From: VGDP01 sp964530335
Lineage (GTDB): Bacteria; Pseudomonadota; Alphaproteobacteria; SP197
Assembly: GCA_964530335.1 (NCBI GenBank)
Contig: CAZGYG010000017.1
Coordinates: 1 to 40,745, forward strand
DNA length: 40,745 bases
Direction: 5' to 3'
A model generated the notes under the pieces. The model was not told where the DNA came from, ran no database searches, and was given only the letters and a program-made list of their open reading frames with translations. Both the position numbers and the translations under genes were made by a program. This document shows positions 1 to 7,002 of the stretch, one piece after another; position 1 is the first letter of the stretch, and each line of letters starts with the position of its first letter.

Positions 1-9
1 CCCTAAAGG

Positions 10-30
10 AAAAGGGGACGCTTCCCTTTT
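10..30. repeat. short inverted repeat, hairpin or terminator-like
   Basis: Seven-base arms AAAAGGG (10-16) and CCCTTTT (24-30) flank a 7-base loop. The TTTT end would let it act as a weak terminator for a gene to the left of the window. It abuts the larger palindromic element at 39-141 and may be part of the same repeat insertion. No other copy was seen in this window. Confidence 0.4.
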
Positions 31-38
31 CTAATGCC

Positions 39-141
39 GTCGTCGCGAGGCCACGAAGTGGCCGTGGCGATCCAGGGGCAACCGCTCGAGTCAATGCCGC
101 CCCTGGATGGCCACGGTGGCTTGCGGCCACCTCGCCATGAC
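39..141. repeat. palindromic intergenic element of the GTCATTGCGAG type
   Basis: The left arm (39-79) reads GTCGTCGCGAGG then ends in GATCCAGGGGC. The reverse complement of the right arm (98-141) reads GTCATGGCGAGG and ends in CATCCAGGGGC, so the two arms match over about 42 bases. Each arm has its own small hairpin (CCAC-GAA-GTGG on the left, a GTGGC/GCCAC-type stem on the right). This is the layout of the widespread small palindromic repeats with ends like GTCATTGCGAG and inner edge CAATCCAG. It encodes nothing and is probably a non-autonomous element. The family assignment is from memory. Confidence 0.65.
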
Positions 142-175
142 CTACTCGATGTGCGGGAGTCAGCCCAGTGTCCGC

Positions 176-184
176 TGGTATAAT
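176..184 (+). promoter_or_regulatory. extended -10 promoter for the M20 gene
   Basis: TGGTATAAT is a perfect extended -10 (TG-N-TATAAT). No good -35 lies 17 bases upstream, as is usual for extended -10 promoters. Transcription would begin near 191, about 25 bases before the ATG at 216. Confidence 0.5.
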
Positions 185-215
185 ACCGCCCCATCCATCT
201 CCCTGGGGGAAACCA

Positions 216-1496
216 ATGATCGAGGCGGCCGAGGCTAAGCGCATTCAGAAGGCGGTCGACGACGGCTTCGACGACCAGGTCGCGTTCACCGCCGAGCTCG
301 TCAAGTTCCCCTCGGTCCGCGGCCACGAGCAGACCGCCCAGGACTTCATGGCGCGCGCCTTCCACGACCGCGGCCTGGCCGTGGACCGCTGGGAAATCGA
401 GCTCGACGCGATCAGCCACCTGCCCGGGTTCTCGCCGGTGCTCGCCGGCTACCGCGACGCGCTCAACACCGTGGGCACGCTGCGGTCGGCCAACCCCAAG
501 GGGCATTCGCTCATCCTCAACGGCCACATCGACGTGGTGCCCGAGGGCCCGCTCGACATGTGGGCAACCCCGCCCTTCCACCCCCGCCGCGAAGGCGACT
601 GGCTCTACGGTCGCGGCGGCGGCGACATGAAGGCCGGGTTGGCCGGTGCGCTCTACGCGCTCGTGGCGCTGCGCCGGCTCGGCTTCCGCCCCGCCGCCGA
701 CGTACACCTGCAATCGGTCATCGAGGAGGAATGCACCGGCAACGGCGCGCTCGCCTGCCTGGCGCGCGGCTACAAGGCCGACGCGGCGCTCATCCCCGAG
801 CCCTCGGGTGACACGCTCACCCGCGGCCAGCTCGGCGTGATGTGGTTTCACGTGAAACAACGCGGCGTGCCCGTCCACGTCGCCTACGCCGGCACCGGCA
901 TGAACGCGATCGAGGCGGCGGTGCCCATCATCCGGGCACTGCACGCAATGGAGGCACGCTGGAACCAGGCCAGGCACGCCCACGCGCCATGGGCCGGCCA
1001 CGACCACCCGATCAACCTCAACATCGGGAAAATCCAGGGCGGCGACTGGGCCTCGAGCGTTCCCGCGTGGGTCCGGTTCGACGCCCGCGTCAGCGTCTTT
1101 CCCGGCCACGACCTGAAGGATGCCCGGCGCGAGATCGAGGACACGGTGCGCGCTGCGGCGGCGGAAAACCGGTTCCTCGCCAACAACCCGCCCGAGGTCG
1201 TGTTCGACGGCTTCCAGGCCGAAGGCTACGTGCTCGCGCCCGGCTCGGCGGCCGAGGCAACCCTCGAAGCCGCCCACCGAACGGTCCACGGCGAGGCGCT
1301 CGGCACCCGGGCCTCGACCGGCACCACCGACGCCCGGTTCTTCGGGCTCTACCTGGGCATTCCCGCCCTGGTCTACGGCCCGGCGGCCGAGAGCATCCAC
1401 GGCTTCAACGAGCGGGTCTCGCTCGAGTCCATGCGGCGCAACACCCAGGCGATCGCGCTCTTCATCGCCGACTGGTGCGGCCTCGAGGCGGCCTAG
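216..1496 (+). CDS. M20 family metallopeptidase / ArgE-DapE-type deacylase
   Basis: Predicted cytoplasmic dinuclear zinc hydrolase of 426 residues that cleaves an amide bond in an N-acyl amino acid or small peptide. Visible family residues are H104 and D106 (HID), D137 in GRGGGDMK, the general-base pair E170-E171 in IEEEC, and a late His in ESIHGF. The ATG at 216 is preferred over an upstream in-frame start at 168, because GGGGGA lies 5 bases before it and the upstream start would precede the TATAAT box. The gene stands alone between two palindromic repeat clusters, so context says nothing about its substrate. Annotations such as acetylornithine deacetylase or succinyl-diaminopimelate desuccinylase would be over-specific. 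A second, distinct M20 gene lies at 25362. Confidence 0.9.
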   Translation: MIEAAEAKRIQKAVDDGFDDQVAFTAELVKFPSVRGHEQTAQDFMARAFHDRGLAVDRWEIELDAISHLPGFSPVLAGYRDALNTVGTLRSANPKGHSLILNGHIDVVPEGPLDMWATPPFHPRREGDWLYGRGGGDMKAGLAGALYALVALRRLGFRPAADVHLQSVIEEECTGNGALACLARGYKADAALIPEPSGDTLTRGQLGVMWFHVKQRGVPVHVAYAGTGMNAIEAAVPIIRALHAMEARWNQARHAHAPWAGHDHPINLNIGKIQGGDWASSVPAWVRFDARVSVFPGHDLKDARREIEDTVRAAAAENRFLANNPPEVVFDGFQAEGYVLAPGSAAEATLEAAHRTVHGEALGTRASTGTTDARFFGLYLGIPALVYGPAAESIHGFNERVSLESMRRNTQAIALFIADWCGLEAA

Positions 1497-1520
1497 AAAG
1501 GTGTTGAAGTACCCCCGATG

Positions 1521-1561
1521 CCGTCCTTCGAGACGCCGCCTGCGGCGGCTCCTCAGGACGG
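1521..1561. repeat. palindromic repeat, copy 1 (CTTCGAGACGC / GCTCCTCA type)
   Basis: Inverted repeat CCGTCCTTCGAGACGCCGCC, loop TGC, then GGCGGCTCCTCAGGACGG. Ends and core match a very common alphaproteobacterial intergenic palindrome (family recognition from memory). It lies just downstream of the M20 gene and could also serve as its transcript end. Confidence 0.65.
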
Positions 1562-1579
1562 ACGGTCTTTAGAATAGCC

Positions 1580-1624
1580 GTTCGTGGTGAGGAGCTTGCG
1601 CAGCAAGCGTCTCGAACCACGAGC
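1580..1624. repeat. palindromic repeat, copy 2, inverted relative to copy 1
   Basis: Arms TCGTGGTGAGGAGCTTGC and GCAAGCGTCTCGAACCACGA flank a 3-base loop. It shares GAGGAGC and GCGTCTCGA with the copy at 1521-1561, but in the opposite order, so the two form a head-to-head pair 18 bases apart. Nothing coding was seen between 1497 and 1656. Confidence 0.65.
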
Positions 1625-1656
1625 GGCGCCGCCCACGCGCCGGCCCACTTAGCCAA

Positions 1657-2235
1657 ATGCGTCGCCTCTACGCCTGGATGCTGCGCATGGCCGGGCACCG
1701 GCACGCGCTTGCCGCCCTCGCTCTCGTGTCCTTCGCCGAATCGTCGTTCTTTCCCGTCCCGCCCGACGTCATGGTCGTGCCCATGGTGCTGGCCCGGCGC
1801 GCCCAGGCCTGGCGCATCGCGCTCGTGTGCACCGTGGCCTCGGTCGCTGGCGGCCTCGCGGGCTACGCCATCGGCGTCTTCCTGCTCGAATCGATCGGCC
1901 TGCCGATCCTCGATTTCTACGGCGCGCTCGCCGCGTTCGAGGACCTGCGCGCGCTCTACGACCGCTGGGGGCTGTGGGTCATCCTCATCAAGGGGCTAAC
2001 GCCGATCCCCTTCAAGGTCGTGACCATCGCCTCGGGCGCGTTCCGCTTCGACCTGGCGACGTTCATCGCCGCCTCGGTCGTCACGCGCGGCGTGCGCTTC
2101 TTCGCCGTGGCCGGGATCCTGTGGTGGTTCGGGCCCAGAATCGCTCCGTTGCTCGAGCGCTGGGCCGGGCCCATCGGCTGGGGGCTCCTGGGCTTGATCG
2201 TCGCCGGCTTCATAGCCTTGCGCTGGCTGGTCTGA
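1657..2235 (+). CDS. YqaA family (DedA/VTT-like) inner-membrane protein
   Basis: A 192-residue polytopic membrane protein with about four hydrophobic segments. Family-like signatures are the N-terminal FAESSFFPVPPDVMVVP motif (a re-entrant-loop E/PxPPD pattern) and the GLTPIPFKVVTIASGAF segment with a conserved G-x-TP-IP-FK core. DedA relatives act in membrane homeostasis and as lipid flippases; the exact role of the short YqaA branch is not settled. It is followed 37 bases later by dsbB and then coq7, an order I recall from related alphaproteobacteria. A clear Shine-Dalgarno site is not visible before this ATG. Confidence 0.88.
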   Translation: MRRLYAWMLRMAGHRHALAALALVSFAESSFFPVPPDVMVVPMVLARRAQAWRIALVCTVASVAGGLAGYAIGVFLLESIGLPILDFYGALAAFEDLRALYDRWGLWVILIKGLTPIPFKVVTIASGAFRFDLATFIAASVVTRGVRFFAVAGILWWFGPRIAPLLERWAGPIGWGLLGLIVAGFIALRWLV

Positions 2236-2260
2236 GTTTCCGGCCCGCGCCGGCTTGCGC

Positions 2261-2266
2261 TATAGA
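2261..2266 (+). promoter_or_regulatory. possible -10 box just before dsbB
   Basis: TATAGA ends only 6 bases before the dsbB ATG, so a transcript from it would be nearly leaderless. No convincing -35 was found. The gene could equally be read through from the upstream membrane-protein gene. Confidence 0.3.
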
Positions 2267-2272
2267 TAGGCC

Positions 2273-2788
2273 ATGTCCGTGGCACTCTCCGCCTTGCGCG
2301 CGGTCCCCCTGACCGTCCGTCGGTTGGCCCTCGCGTTGGCCGCCGGCAGCGCCGCGCTGCTGCTCGGTGCGTTCTACTTCCAGTACGTCGAGGGGATGGC
2401 GCCGTGCCCGCTCTGCCTCGACCAGCGTTATGCCCACGGCGCGGTCATCGCGCTCGCCCTCGGCGCGACGGTCCCCGGCCGGTTCGCGCGCGGATTGCTC
2501 GGGGCCGCGCTCGGGGCGCTGGTTATCGGCGCCGGCATCGCCGGGTTCCACGTCGGGGTCGAGCAGCACTGGTGGGTCGGGCTCGAGTCCTGCCTGGGCC
2601 AGGACACGGCGGGCCTCGACCTGGATGCCTTGAAGACGCAACTCCTGGCCACCGCGCCGGTGCGCTGCGACGAAATCCCGTGGTCGCTCGCCGGGGTCTC
2701 GATGGCCGGCTGGAACGGGCTGCTATCGCTCGGTCTCGCCGCGGGCGTGGCCGTCCTTTGGCGGATTCGAGGCCATGGCGCGCCGTAG
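2273..2788 (+). CDS. dsbB: disulfide bond formation protein B (DsbB)
   Basis: Inner-membrane quinone reductase of 171 residues that reoxidises periplasmic DsbA and passes electrons to ubiquinone. Four hydrophobic segments are visible. The first periplasmic loop carries C45-P-L-C48, and the second carries C107 and C132, so both redox pairs are intact. The spacing matches canonical DsbB. The 3' end overlaps coq7 by 14 bases, suggesting translational coupling; coq7 makes the quinone that DsbB uses. No DsbA is in the window. Confidence 0.93.
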   Translation: MSVALSALRAVPLTVRRLALALAAGSAALLLGAFYFQYVEGMAPCPLCLDQRYAHGAVIALALGATVPGRFARGLLGAALGALVIGAGIAGFHVGVEQHWWVGLESCLGQDTAGLDLDALKTQLLATAPVRCDEIPWSLAGVSMAGWNGLLSLGLAAGVAVLWRIRGHGAP

Positions 2789-3335
2789 GCAAACGCTCGC
2801 GGACCGGCTGCCCGGCGACCCCAGCCGCGAGGCGCAGGTCGCGGCCATGATCCGCGTCGACCACGCCGGGGAATACGGCGCCCGGCGCATCTACGACGGG
2901 CAACTCGCGGTCCTGGGGGATGCGCCCGCCGCCGTACCGATCCGCCGCATGGCGGAACAAGAGCGCCGGCACCTGGCCGAATTCGACCGGCTGATCGTCG
3001 AGCGCCGGGTGCGCCCGACCGCGCTCGCGCCGCTGTGGCACGCGGCCGGATTCGCGCTCGGCGCGGCGAGCGCCATGCTCGGGGCCAACGCCGCCATGGC
3101 GTGCACCGAGGCGGTCGAAAGCGTCATCGACGATCACTACCGACGACAGGCGCGACGACTGGGCGACGACGAAGCGACGCTTCGCGCGACGATCGAGGAG
3201 TTTCGCGCCGACGAGATCGCCCATATGACGACGGCGCGAGCCCACGGCGCGGCCCAGGCGCCCGCCTACGCGCCGCTCGGTGCCGCCGTCAGGGCCGGCA
3301 CCCGCCTCGCGATCTGGCTATCGAGCCGAATCTGA
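2775..3335 (+). CDS. coq7: demethoxyubiquinone hydroxylase (Coq7)
   Basis: Di-iron monooxygenase of 186 residues for the penultimate hydroxylation in ubiquinone synthesis, acting at the inner membrane. Carboxylate-bridged iron ligands are visible as repeated E and ExxH motifs: E33 in DHAGEYGA, EQERRH, ACTEAVESVIDDHY and EEFRADEIAH. The central hydrophobic stretch (GFALGAASAMLGANAAMA) is typical of its membrane-associated helix. The ATG lies inside the end of dsbB, as expected for a coupled pair. Confidence 0.93.
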   Translation: MARRRQTLADRLPGDPSREAQVAAMIRVDHAGEYGARRIYDGQLAVLGDAPAAVPIRRMAEQERRHLAEFDRLIVERRVRPTALAPLWHAAGFALGAASAMLGANAAMACTEAVESVIDDHYRRQARRLGDDEATLRATIEEFRADEIAHMTTARAHGAAQAPAYAPLGAAVRAGTRLAIWLSSRI

Positions 3336-3338
3336 ACG

Positions 3339-3902
3339 TCAATCCGGGTCGAGCACGCTGTCCCAGTAGAGGAAATCGCGCCAGCTCTCGTGCAGGAAGT
3401 TGGGCGGAAAGCCGCGCCCGGCCTCGCGCAATTCGTAGGTCGTCGGCGCGCGCGGAACGGCGCGCGGCGCGACCCCCGCTTCGTGGCCCAGCCGGCTGCC
3501 CTTCTGCAGGTTGCAGTCGCCGCACGCGGTGACGACGTTGTGCCAGGTCGTGCGTCCGCCGCGCGAGCGCGGCACCACGTGGTCGAAGGTCAAGAGGTGC
3601 GCCGACCGGCGCTCGCCGCAGTACTGGCAGGTGAAGCGATCGCGCAGGAACACGTTGAAGCGGGTGAACGCGGGACGCTTGGTCAGCGGAACGTACTGCT
3701 TCAGCGCGACCACGCTCGGCAAGCGGAACTCGATGGACGGCGAGCGCACGGTACGGTCGTATTCCGAGACGATGTTGACCCGCCCGAGAAAGGTCGCCTT
3801 CACCGCCTCGTGCCAAGGCCAGACCGACAACGGGTAATAGCTCAGCGGCCGGAAATCGGCGTTGAGCAGCAGGGCCGGGCAGGCTTCGAGCGGCACGGTC
3901 AT
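3339..3902 (-). CDS. HNH endonuclease family protein
   Basis: A 187-residue protein with the HNH nuclease fold typical of a conserved chromosomal family (start region ALLLNADFRPLSYYPLSVW). A zinc-binding CQYC pair (C92, C95) and CGDC (C127, C130) frame the ββα-metal motif FDHVVPRSRGG...WHNVV with H108 and H121. The start at 3902 is chosen because GAGGAA lies 4 bases upstream and the family begins near here; ATG at 3920 and TTG at 3941 are alternatives. It converges on coq7 with 3 bases between stops. The cellular role of this standalone family is not established. No restriction methylase or phage gene is nearby, so a housekeeping or repair-like role is more likely than defence. Confidence 0.9.
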   Translation of the reverse strand: MTVPLEACPALLLNADFRPLSYYPLSVWPWHEAVKATFLGRVNIVSEYDRTVRSPSIEFRLPSVVALKQYVPLTKRPAFTRFNVFLRDRFTCQYCGERRSAHLLTFDHVVPRSRGGRTTWHNVVTACGDCNLQKGSRLGHEAGVAPRAVPRAPTTYELREAGRGFPPNFLHESWRDFLYWDSVLDPD

Positions 3903-3941
3903 CGCGTTCCTCGCGGGCATCGCCACGCTTCGCGCCCGCAA

Positions 3942-3970
3942 TTTATAGCGGGAAGATGACGGTTTCTCAA
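3942..3970 (-). promoter_or_regulatory. sigma70-like promoter for the HNH gene
   Basis: On the minus strand a TTGAGA -35 (3965-3970) and a TATAAA -10 (3942-3947) are separated by exactly 17 bases. The predicted start point near 3935 gives a leader of about 33 bases before the ATG at 3902, which supports that start over 3941. Confidence 0.65.
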
Positions 3971-4067
3971 CGACCTCATCCGGTTAGCGAACGCCGGCAA
4001 ACTCCGTGGCCCTTCGCATCTGGCCCGGCTAATGTCCCGCCGTTCTCAGGCCACCCGGGAGCCGTCC

Positions 4068-5288
4068 ATGGCGCCGCCCTTGTCCCACATCCGCGTCCTC
4101 GACCTCAGCCGCATCCTGGCCGGACCGTGGGCGACCCAGATCTTGGCCGACCTCGGCGCCGAGGTGATCAAGGTCGAACGGCCGGGCACGGGCGACGACA
4201 CGCGCGAATGGGGCCCGCCGTTCCTGGCCACGGCCGACGGCCGGGAAACCCATGAATCCGCGTATTTTCTTTCGACCAACGGAGGCAAGACGTCGATCAC
4301 CCTCAACGTCGCCGAGCCGCGCGGAGCGGCGATCGCCCGCGACCTCGCCAAGCACTCCGACGTGCTGATCGAGAACTACAAATTCGGCGGCCTGGCCAAG
4401 TACGGGCTCGGCTGGGAAGATCTGCGCAAGGTCAACCCGCGCCTGATCTACTGCTCGATCACCGGGTTCGGCCAGACCGGCCCGTACCGCGAGCGAGCGG
4501 GCTACGACTTCATGATCCAGGCCATGGGCGGCATGATGAGCATCACCGGGGAGCGCGACGACCTGGGCGGGGGCCCGCAGAAGGTCGGCGTCGCCGTCGC
4601 CGATCTGTCGACCGGGCTCTATGCCACGATCGGCATCCTGGCCGCGCTCGTGCACCGCGAGCGTACCGGCGAGGGCCAATTCATCGACATGGCGCTGCTC
4701 GATTGCCAGGTGGCGCTGCTGGCCAACCAGAACCTCAACTACCTGACGTCGGGCAAGGTGCCGGGGCGCTACGGCAACGCGCACGCCAACCTGGTGCCCT
4801 ATCAGGCGTTCGAAACCGCCGACGATCCGGTCATCGTCGCGGTCGGCAACGACGAGCAGTACCGCCGCCTGTGCCGGCTCATGGAGGCGCCCGAGCTGGC
4901 CGAGGACGAACGGTTCTGCAACATGTCGGGTCGCATCCGCAACCGCGACGTGCTGGTGTCCCTGATCGCCGAGCGGGTGCGCCGCAAGCCGCGCGCCTTC
5001 TGGCTCGAGGGTCTCGAGAAGCTGGGCGTGCCGACGGGCCCGATCAACCGGATCGACCAGGTGTTCGAGGATCCCCAGGTCAAGGCCCGGGGGCTCCGTT
5101 TCGACCTGCCCCATCCCGAGGCCGGCAACGTTCCCATGGTGCGCTGCCCGATCCGCATGAGCGCCACGCCGCCGGAACGGACCATGCCGCCGCCGACGCT
5201 CGGACAACACACCGACAAGGTGCTGAAAGACGTGCTCGGGCTCGACGAGACGGCCATCGCGGGGTTGCGCGCCGCGGGCGTCATCTGA
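4068..5288 (+). CDS. CaiB/BaiF (class III) CoA transferase
   Basis: A 406-residue enzyme that moves CoA between an acyl-CoA donor and a carboxylic acid through an aspartyl-CoA thioester. The N-terminal VLDLSRILAGPWATQ, the GAEVIKVERP strand, the ENYKFGG segment, and D179 in VAVADLSTGLY (the position of the catalytic Asp in formyl-CoA transferase) are visible. Length matches the family. ATG at 4068 is preferred to 4032 because homologues start at the LSHIRVLDLS segment and GGGAG lies before it. It is monocistronic, divergent from the HNH gene. The acceptor acid cannot be told from sequence or neighbours. Confidence 0.92.
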   Translation: MAPPLSHIRVLDLSRILAGPWATQILADLGAEVIKVERPGTGDDTREWGPPFLATADGRETHESAYFLSTNGGKTSITLNVAEPRGAAIARDLAKHSDVLIENYKFGGLAKYGLGWEDLRKVNPRLIYCSITGFGQTGPYRERAGYDFMIQAMGGMMSITGERDDLGGGPQKVGVAVADLSTGLYATIGILAALVHRERTGEGQFIDMALLDCQVALLANQNLNYLTSGKVPGRYGNAHANLVPYQAFETADDPVIVAVGNDEQYRRLCRLMEAPELAEDERFCNMSGRIRNRDVLVSLIAERVRRKPRAFWLEGLEKLGVPTGPINRIDQVFEDPQVKARGLRFDLPHPEAGNVPMVRCPIRMSATPPERTMPPPTLGQHTDKVLKDVLGLDETAIAGLRAAGVI

Positions 5289-5580
5289 CCCGGGGACAGC
5301 CAACGAAAAGGCGCACCCCGTCGCCGGGGTGCGCCAGTCGCGGGGACGGGCGGGATTCTTCGTCCCTCCGCGTCGTGCCTCGTCCATGGAAGGTCCTGAG
5401 GAGGGGTTCAGAACCGTGGGTTCGAGGCTTGGCCGGACGCGCTGGGGTGGCACGTTCCGACCCGGTCGGTCGCGTGGGGGGACGCTTCCGACCATGCCGA
5501 ACCTGGGCTTCGATCATGGCACGCGCATGGCGCGTTTTGTCGCGATTGTGGCGGCGCGATCACGGTCGCGCGAGCATCGA
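5289..5580. other. intergenic region without a convincing gene
   Basis: 292 bases between the convergent CoA transferase and pentapeptide genes. It holds the terminator at 5303-5335 and a small GC-rich hairpin (GCGCGA / TCGCGC, 5554-5571) just past the pentapeptide stop. A minus-strand frame (5281-5517) is open, but its Arg/Pro-rich translation has no start signal or family resemblance, so I do not call it. Confidence 0.6.
5303..5335 (-). terminator. intrinsic terminator, minus strand
   Basis: A perfect 10-base-pair stem GGCGCACCCC / GGGGTGCGCC (5310-5335) with a 6-base loop. Read on the minus strand it is followed by TTTTCGTT, so it would stop transcripts of the pentapeptide gene, about 245 bases after its stop codon. 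It may also impede plus-strand transcripts from the CoA transferase, 22 bases after that stop. Confidence 0.7.
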
Positions 5581-6864
5581 TCACGTCATCGCCGGCATGC
5601 GGCAATCGGTCATGTCGGCGCCCTCGAACTGGGCCCGATCGACCTTGGCGTCGTTGAGCCGCGCGCCGTTGAGCTTGGCGTTCGAGAAGTTGGCGCCCAT
5701 CAGGTTGGCGCCGGTCAGGTCGGCGCCGCTCAGGTCGGCCCCCACCAGGATCGCCGCCGCCAGGTTGGCCGGCCATTCCATGGTGGCGGCGCCGCCGCTG
5801 GTCCCCTTGACCTGCGTGGTGGCGAGCACCGTGCCGCGCAGGGTGGCCCGGGTCAGGTTGGCGCGCATCAGGTTGGCGCCGCTCAGCTTGGCCTTGTTGA
5901 GGTTGATCTCAACCAAGATGGCGCGGGACAGGTTCGCCATCTCCAGGTTGGCGCCCTCGAGGTTCGAGTTGGACAGGTTCGTGCCGCGCAGCTCGGCCCC
6001 CGCCAGGGTGGCGTTGCGCAGGTCGTAGTTGCTGATGTCGCGCTCGGAAAGGTCGGCCCGCTGGCCGTCACGGCCGTTGGAGGCGACCCAGCGCCGGTGC
6101 TGCGCCAGGATGCGCAGCAACTCGTCCTTCTGGCTGGCGTCTTCGTTCTCTTCCTCTTCGACCTTGATCCCGAACCGGCTCTGATCGGTGTGGGAGATCT
6201 GCGCCCCGGTCGCGTCGACGCCGTCGAGCTTGGCGCCGTCGAGCCGCGCGCCCAGCAGGTTGGCGCGGCGCAGGTCCGCCCCGGTCAGATCGGCGCCCGT
6301 GAGGTCCGCGTCGCGCAGGTCGGCGCCGGCGAGGTTGGCGTTGACCAGGACGGCGTTGACCAGGATACAGCCGACCATCTTGGCATCGGTCAGATCGGCG
6401 CCGTTGAGGCGAGCGTCGGAGCAATCGGTGCTGTTGCGCGCCGTGTAGCCGGGCGCGGCGTCGGCTTTTTCCCCGGCGACGCGCGGGTGGTGGTGCTGCA
6501 GTCCCGTGCCGCGGTTGGCGGCGATCAGGGCGCCCGCCCGCAGGTCGACGCCGACCAGCTTGGCGTCGACCAGCTTGGCCTGGCGCAGGCAAGCGCCGCG
6601 CAGGTTGGCGTTCGACAGATCGGCACGGGTCAGGTCGGCGCCTTCCAGGCTGGCGGCGAACAGGTCGGTTTCGCGCAGGTCGGCGCCGCCCAGGATGGAC
6701 AGCGCCAGCCGGGCGCCGGTGAACTTCGCCTTGCGCAGGTCGGCCAACGTCAGGTCGATGCCTTCGAGGTCGACGCCGGAAAGGTCGAGCCGACGCGCTT
6801 CAAGCTCGCCGCCGAGCCACGCCCGGTGGGCCTTGAGCGCCGTTTCGATTTGATAGGGCGTCAT
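5581..6864 (-). CDS. pentapeptide-repeat protein, two repeat blocks
   Basis: A 427-residue protein built almost entirely of A(D/N)LXX repeats, predicted to form right-handed quadrilateral β-helices. The first block covers roughly residues 25-220, broken near 115-145 by a His/Pro-containing insert. An acidic linker (KVEEEENEDAS) follows, then a second block to the end, interrupted near residues 355-375 by a Thr/Gly-rich segment. Each block is preceded by the same short helical module, ALKAHRAWLGG near residue 9 and ILAQHRRWVAS near residue 260, suggesting an internal duplication of a whole unit. No signal peptide is seen. Function is unknown; pentapeptide proteins include DNA mimics that protect gyrase, but nothing here shows that. 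It is divergent from the SDR operon across a CtrA-type site. Confidence 0.9.
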   Translation of the reverse strand: MTPYQIETALKAHRAWLGGELEARRLDLSGVDLEGIDLTLADLRKAKFTGARLALSILGGADLRETDLFAASLEGADLTRADLSNANLRGACLRQAKLVDAKLVGVDLRAGALIAANRGTGLQHHHPRVAGEKADAAPGYTARNSTDCSDARLNGADLTDAKMVGCILVNAVLVNANLAGADLRDADLTGADLTGADLRRANLLGARLDGAKLDGVDATGAQISHTDQSRFGIKVEEEENEDASQKDELLRILAQHRRWVASNGRDGQRADLSERDISNYDLRNATLAGAELRGTNLSNSNLEGANLEMANLSRAILVEINLNKAKLSGANLMRANLTRATLRGTVLATTQVKGTSGGAATMEWPANLAAAILVGADLSGADLTGANLMGANFSNAKLNGARLNDAKVDRAQFEGADMTDCRMPAMT

Positions 6865-6925
6865 GGGTTCCCGAAGTGCCGTCGCGCCACGTCAGAGTCC
6901 TCACGACCATCTAACAGAAGGCCGC

Positions 6926-6941
6926 TTAAGTCGCGGTTAAC
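6926..6941. promoter_or_regulatory. perfect CtrA-type binding site
   Basis: TTAA (6926-6929), seven bases, then TTAAC (6937-6941) matches the full CtrA consensus TTAA-N7-TTAAC exactly. It sits in the 138-base divergent region between the pentapeptide gene (start 6864) and the first SDR (start 7003), 12 bases upstream of a TTGACA box. TTAA words are rare in DNA this GC-rich. CtrA is the alphaproteobacterial cell-cycle and motility response regulator. Binding is inferred. Confidence 0.6.
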
Positions 6942-6952
6942 GATGCCAAAGC

Positions 6953-6982
6953 TTGACACGGCCGCGTGACCCGGCCCGTTAT
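6953..6982 (+). promoter_or_regulatory. candidate promoter of the SDR pair
   Basis: A perfect -35 TTGACA (6953-6958) is followed after 18 bases by a poor -10, CGTTAT (6977-6982). A weak -10 with an upstream CtrA-type site is what an activator-dependent promoter would look like. The start codon at 7003 has GGGGGAAG before it. Confidence 0.45.
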
Positions 6983-7002
6983 GCGCCCAGGCGGGGGAAG
7001 CA

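Noticed and set aside
3339..3902. HNH nuclease as part of a defence or homing system
   Set aside because: No methylase, phage, intron or toxin-antitoxin partner nearby, and this family is a common chromosomal gene with its own promoter.
5650..6750. Recurrent short words such as CAGGTCGGCGCC resembling a repeat array
   Set aside because: They are coding pentapeptide repeats without constant length or unique spacers, so not a CRISPR or satellite.
5329..6969. Long plus-strand open frame of 546 codons opposite the pentapeptide gene
   Set aside because: Its VGAxQVGA-type translation is the antisense reading of the pentapeptide repeats. The minus-strand frame has the true repeat motif, start and terminator.
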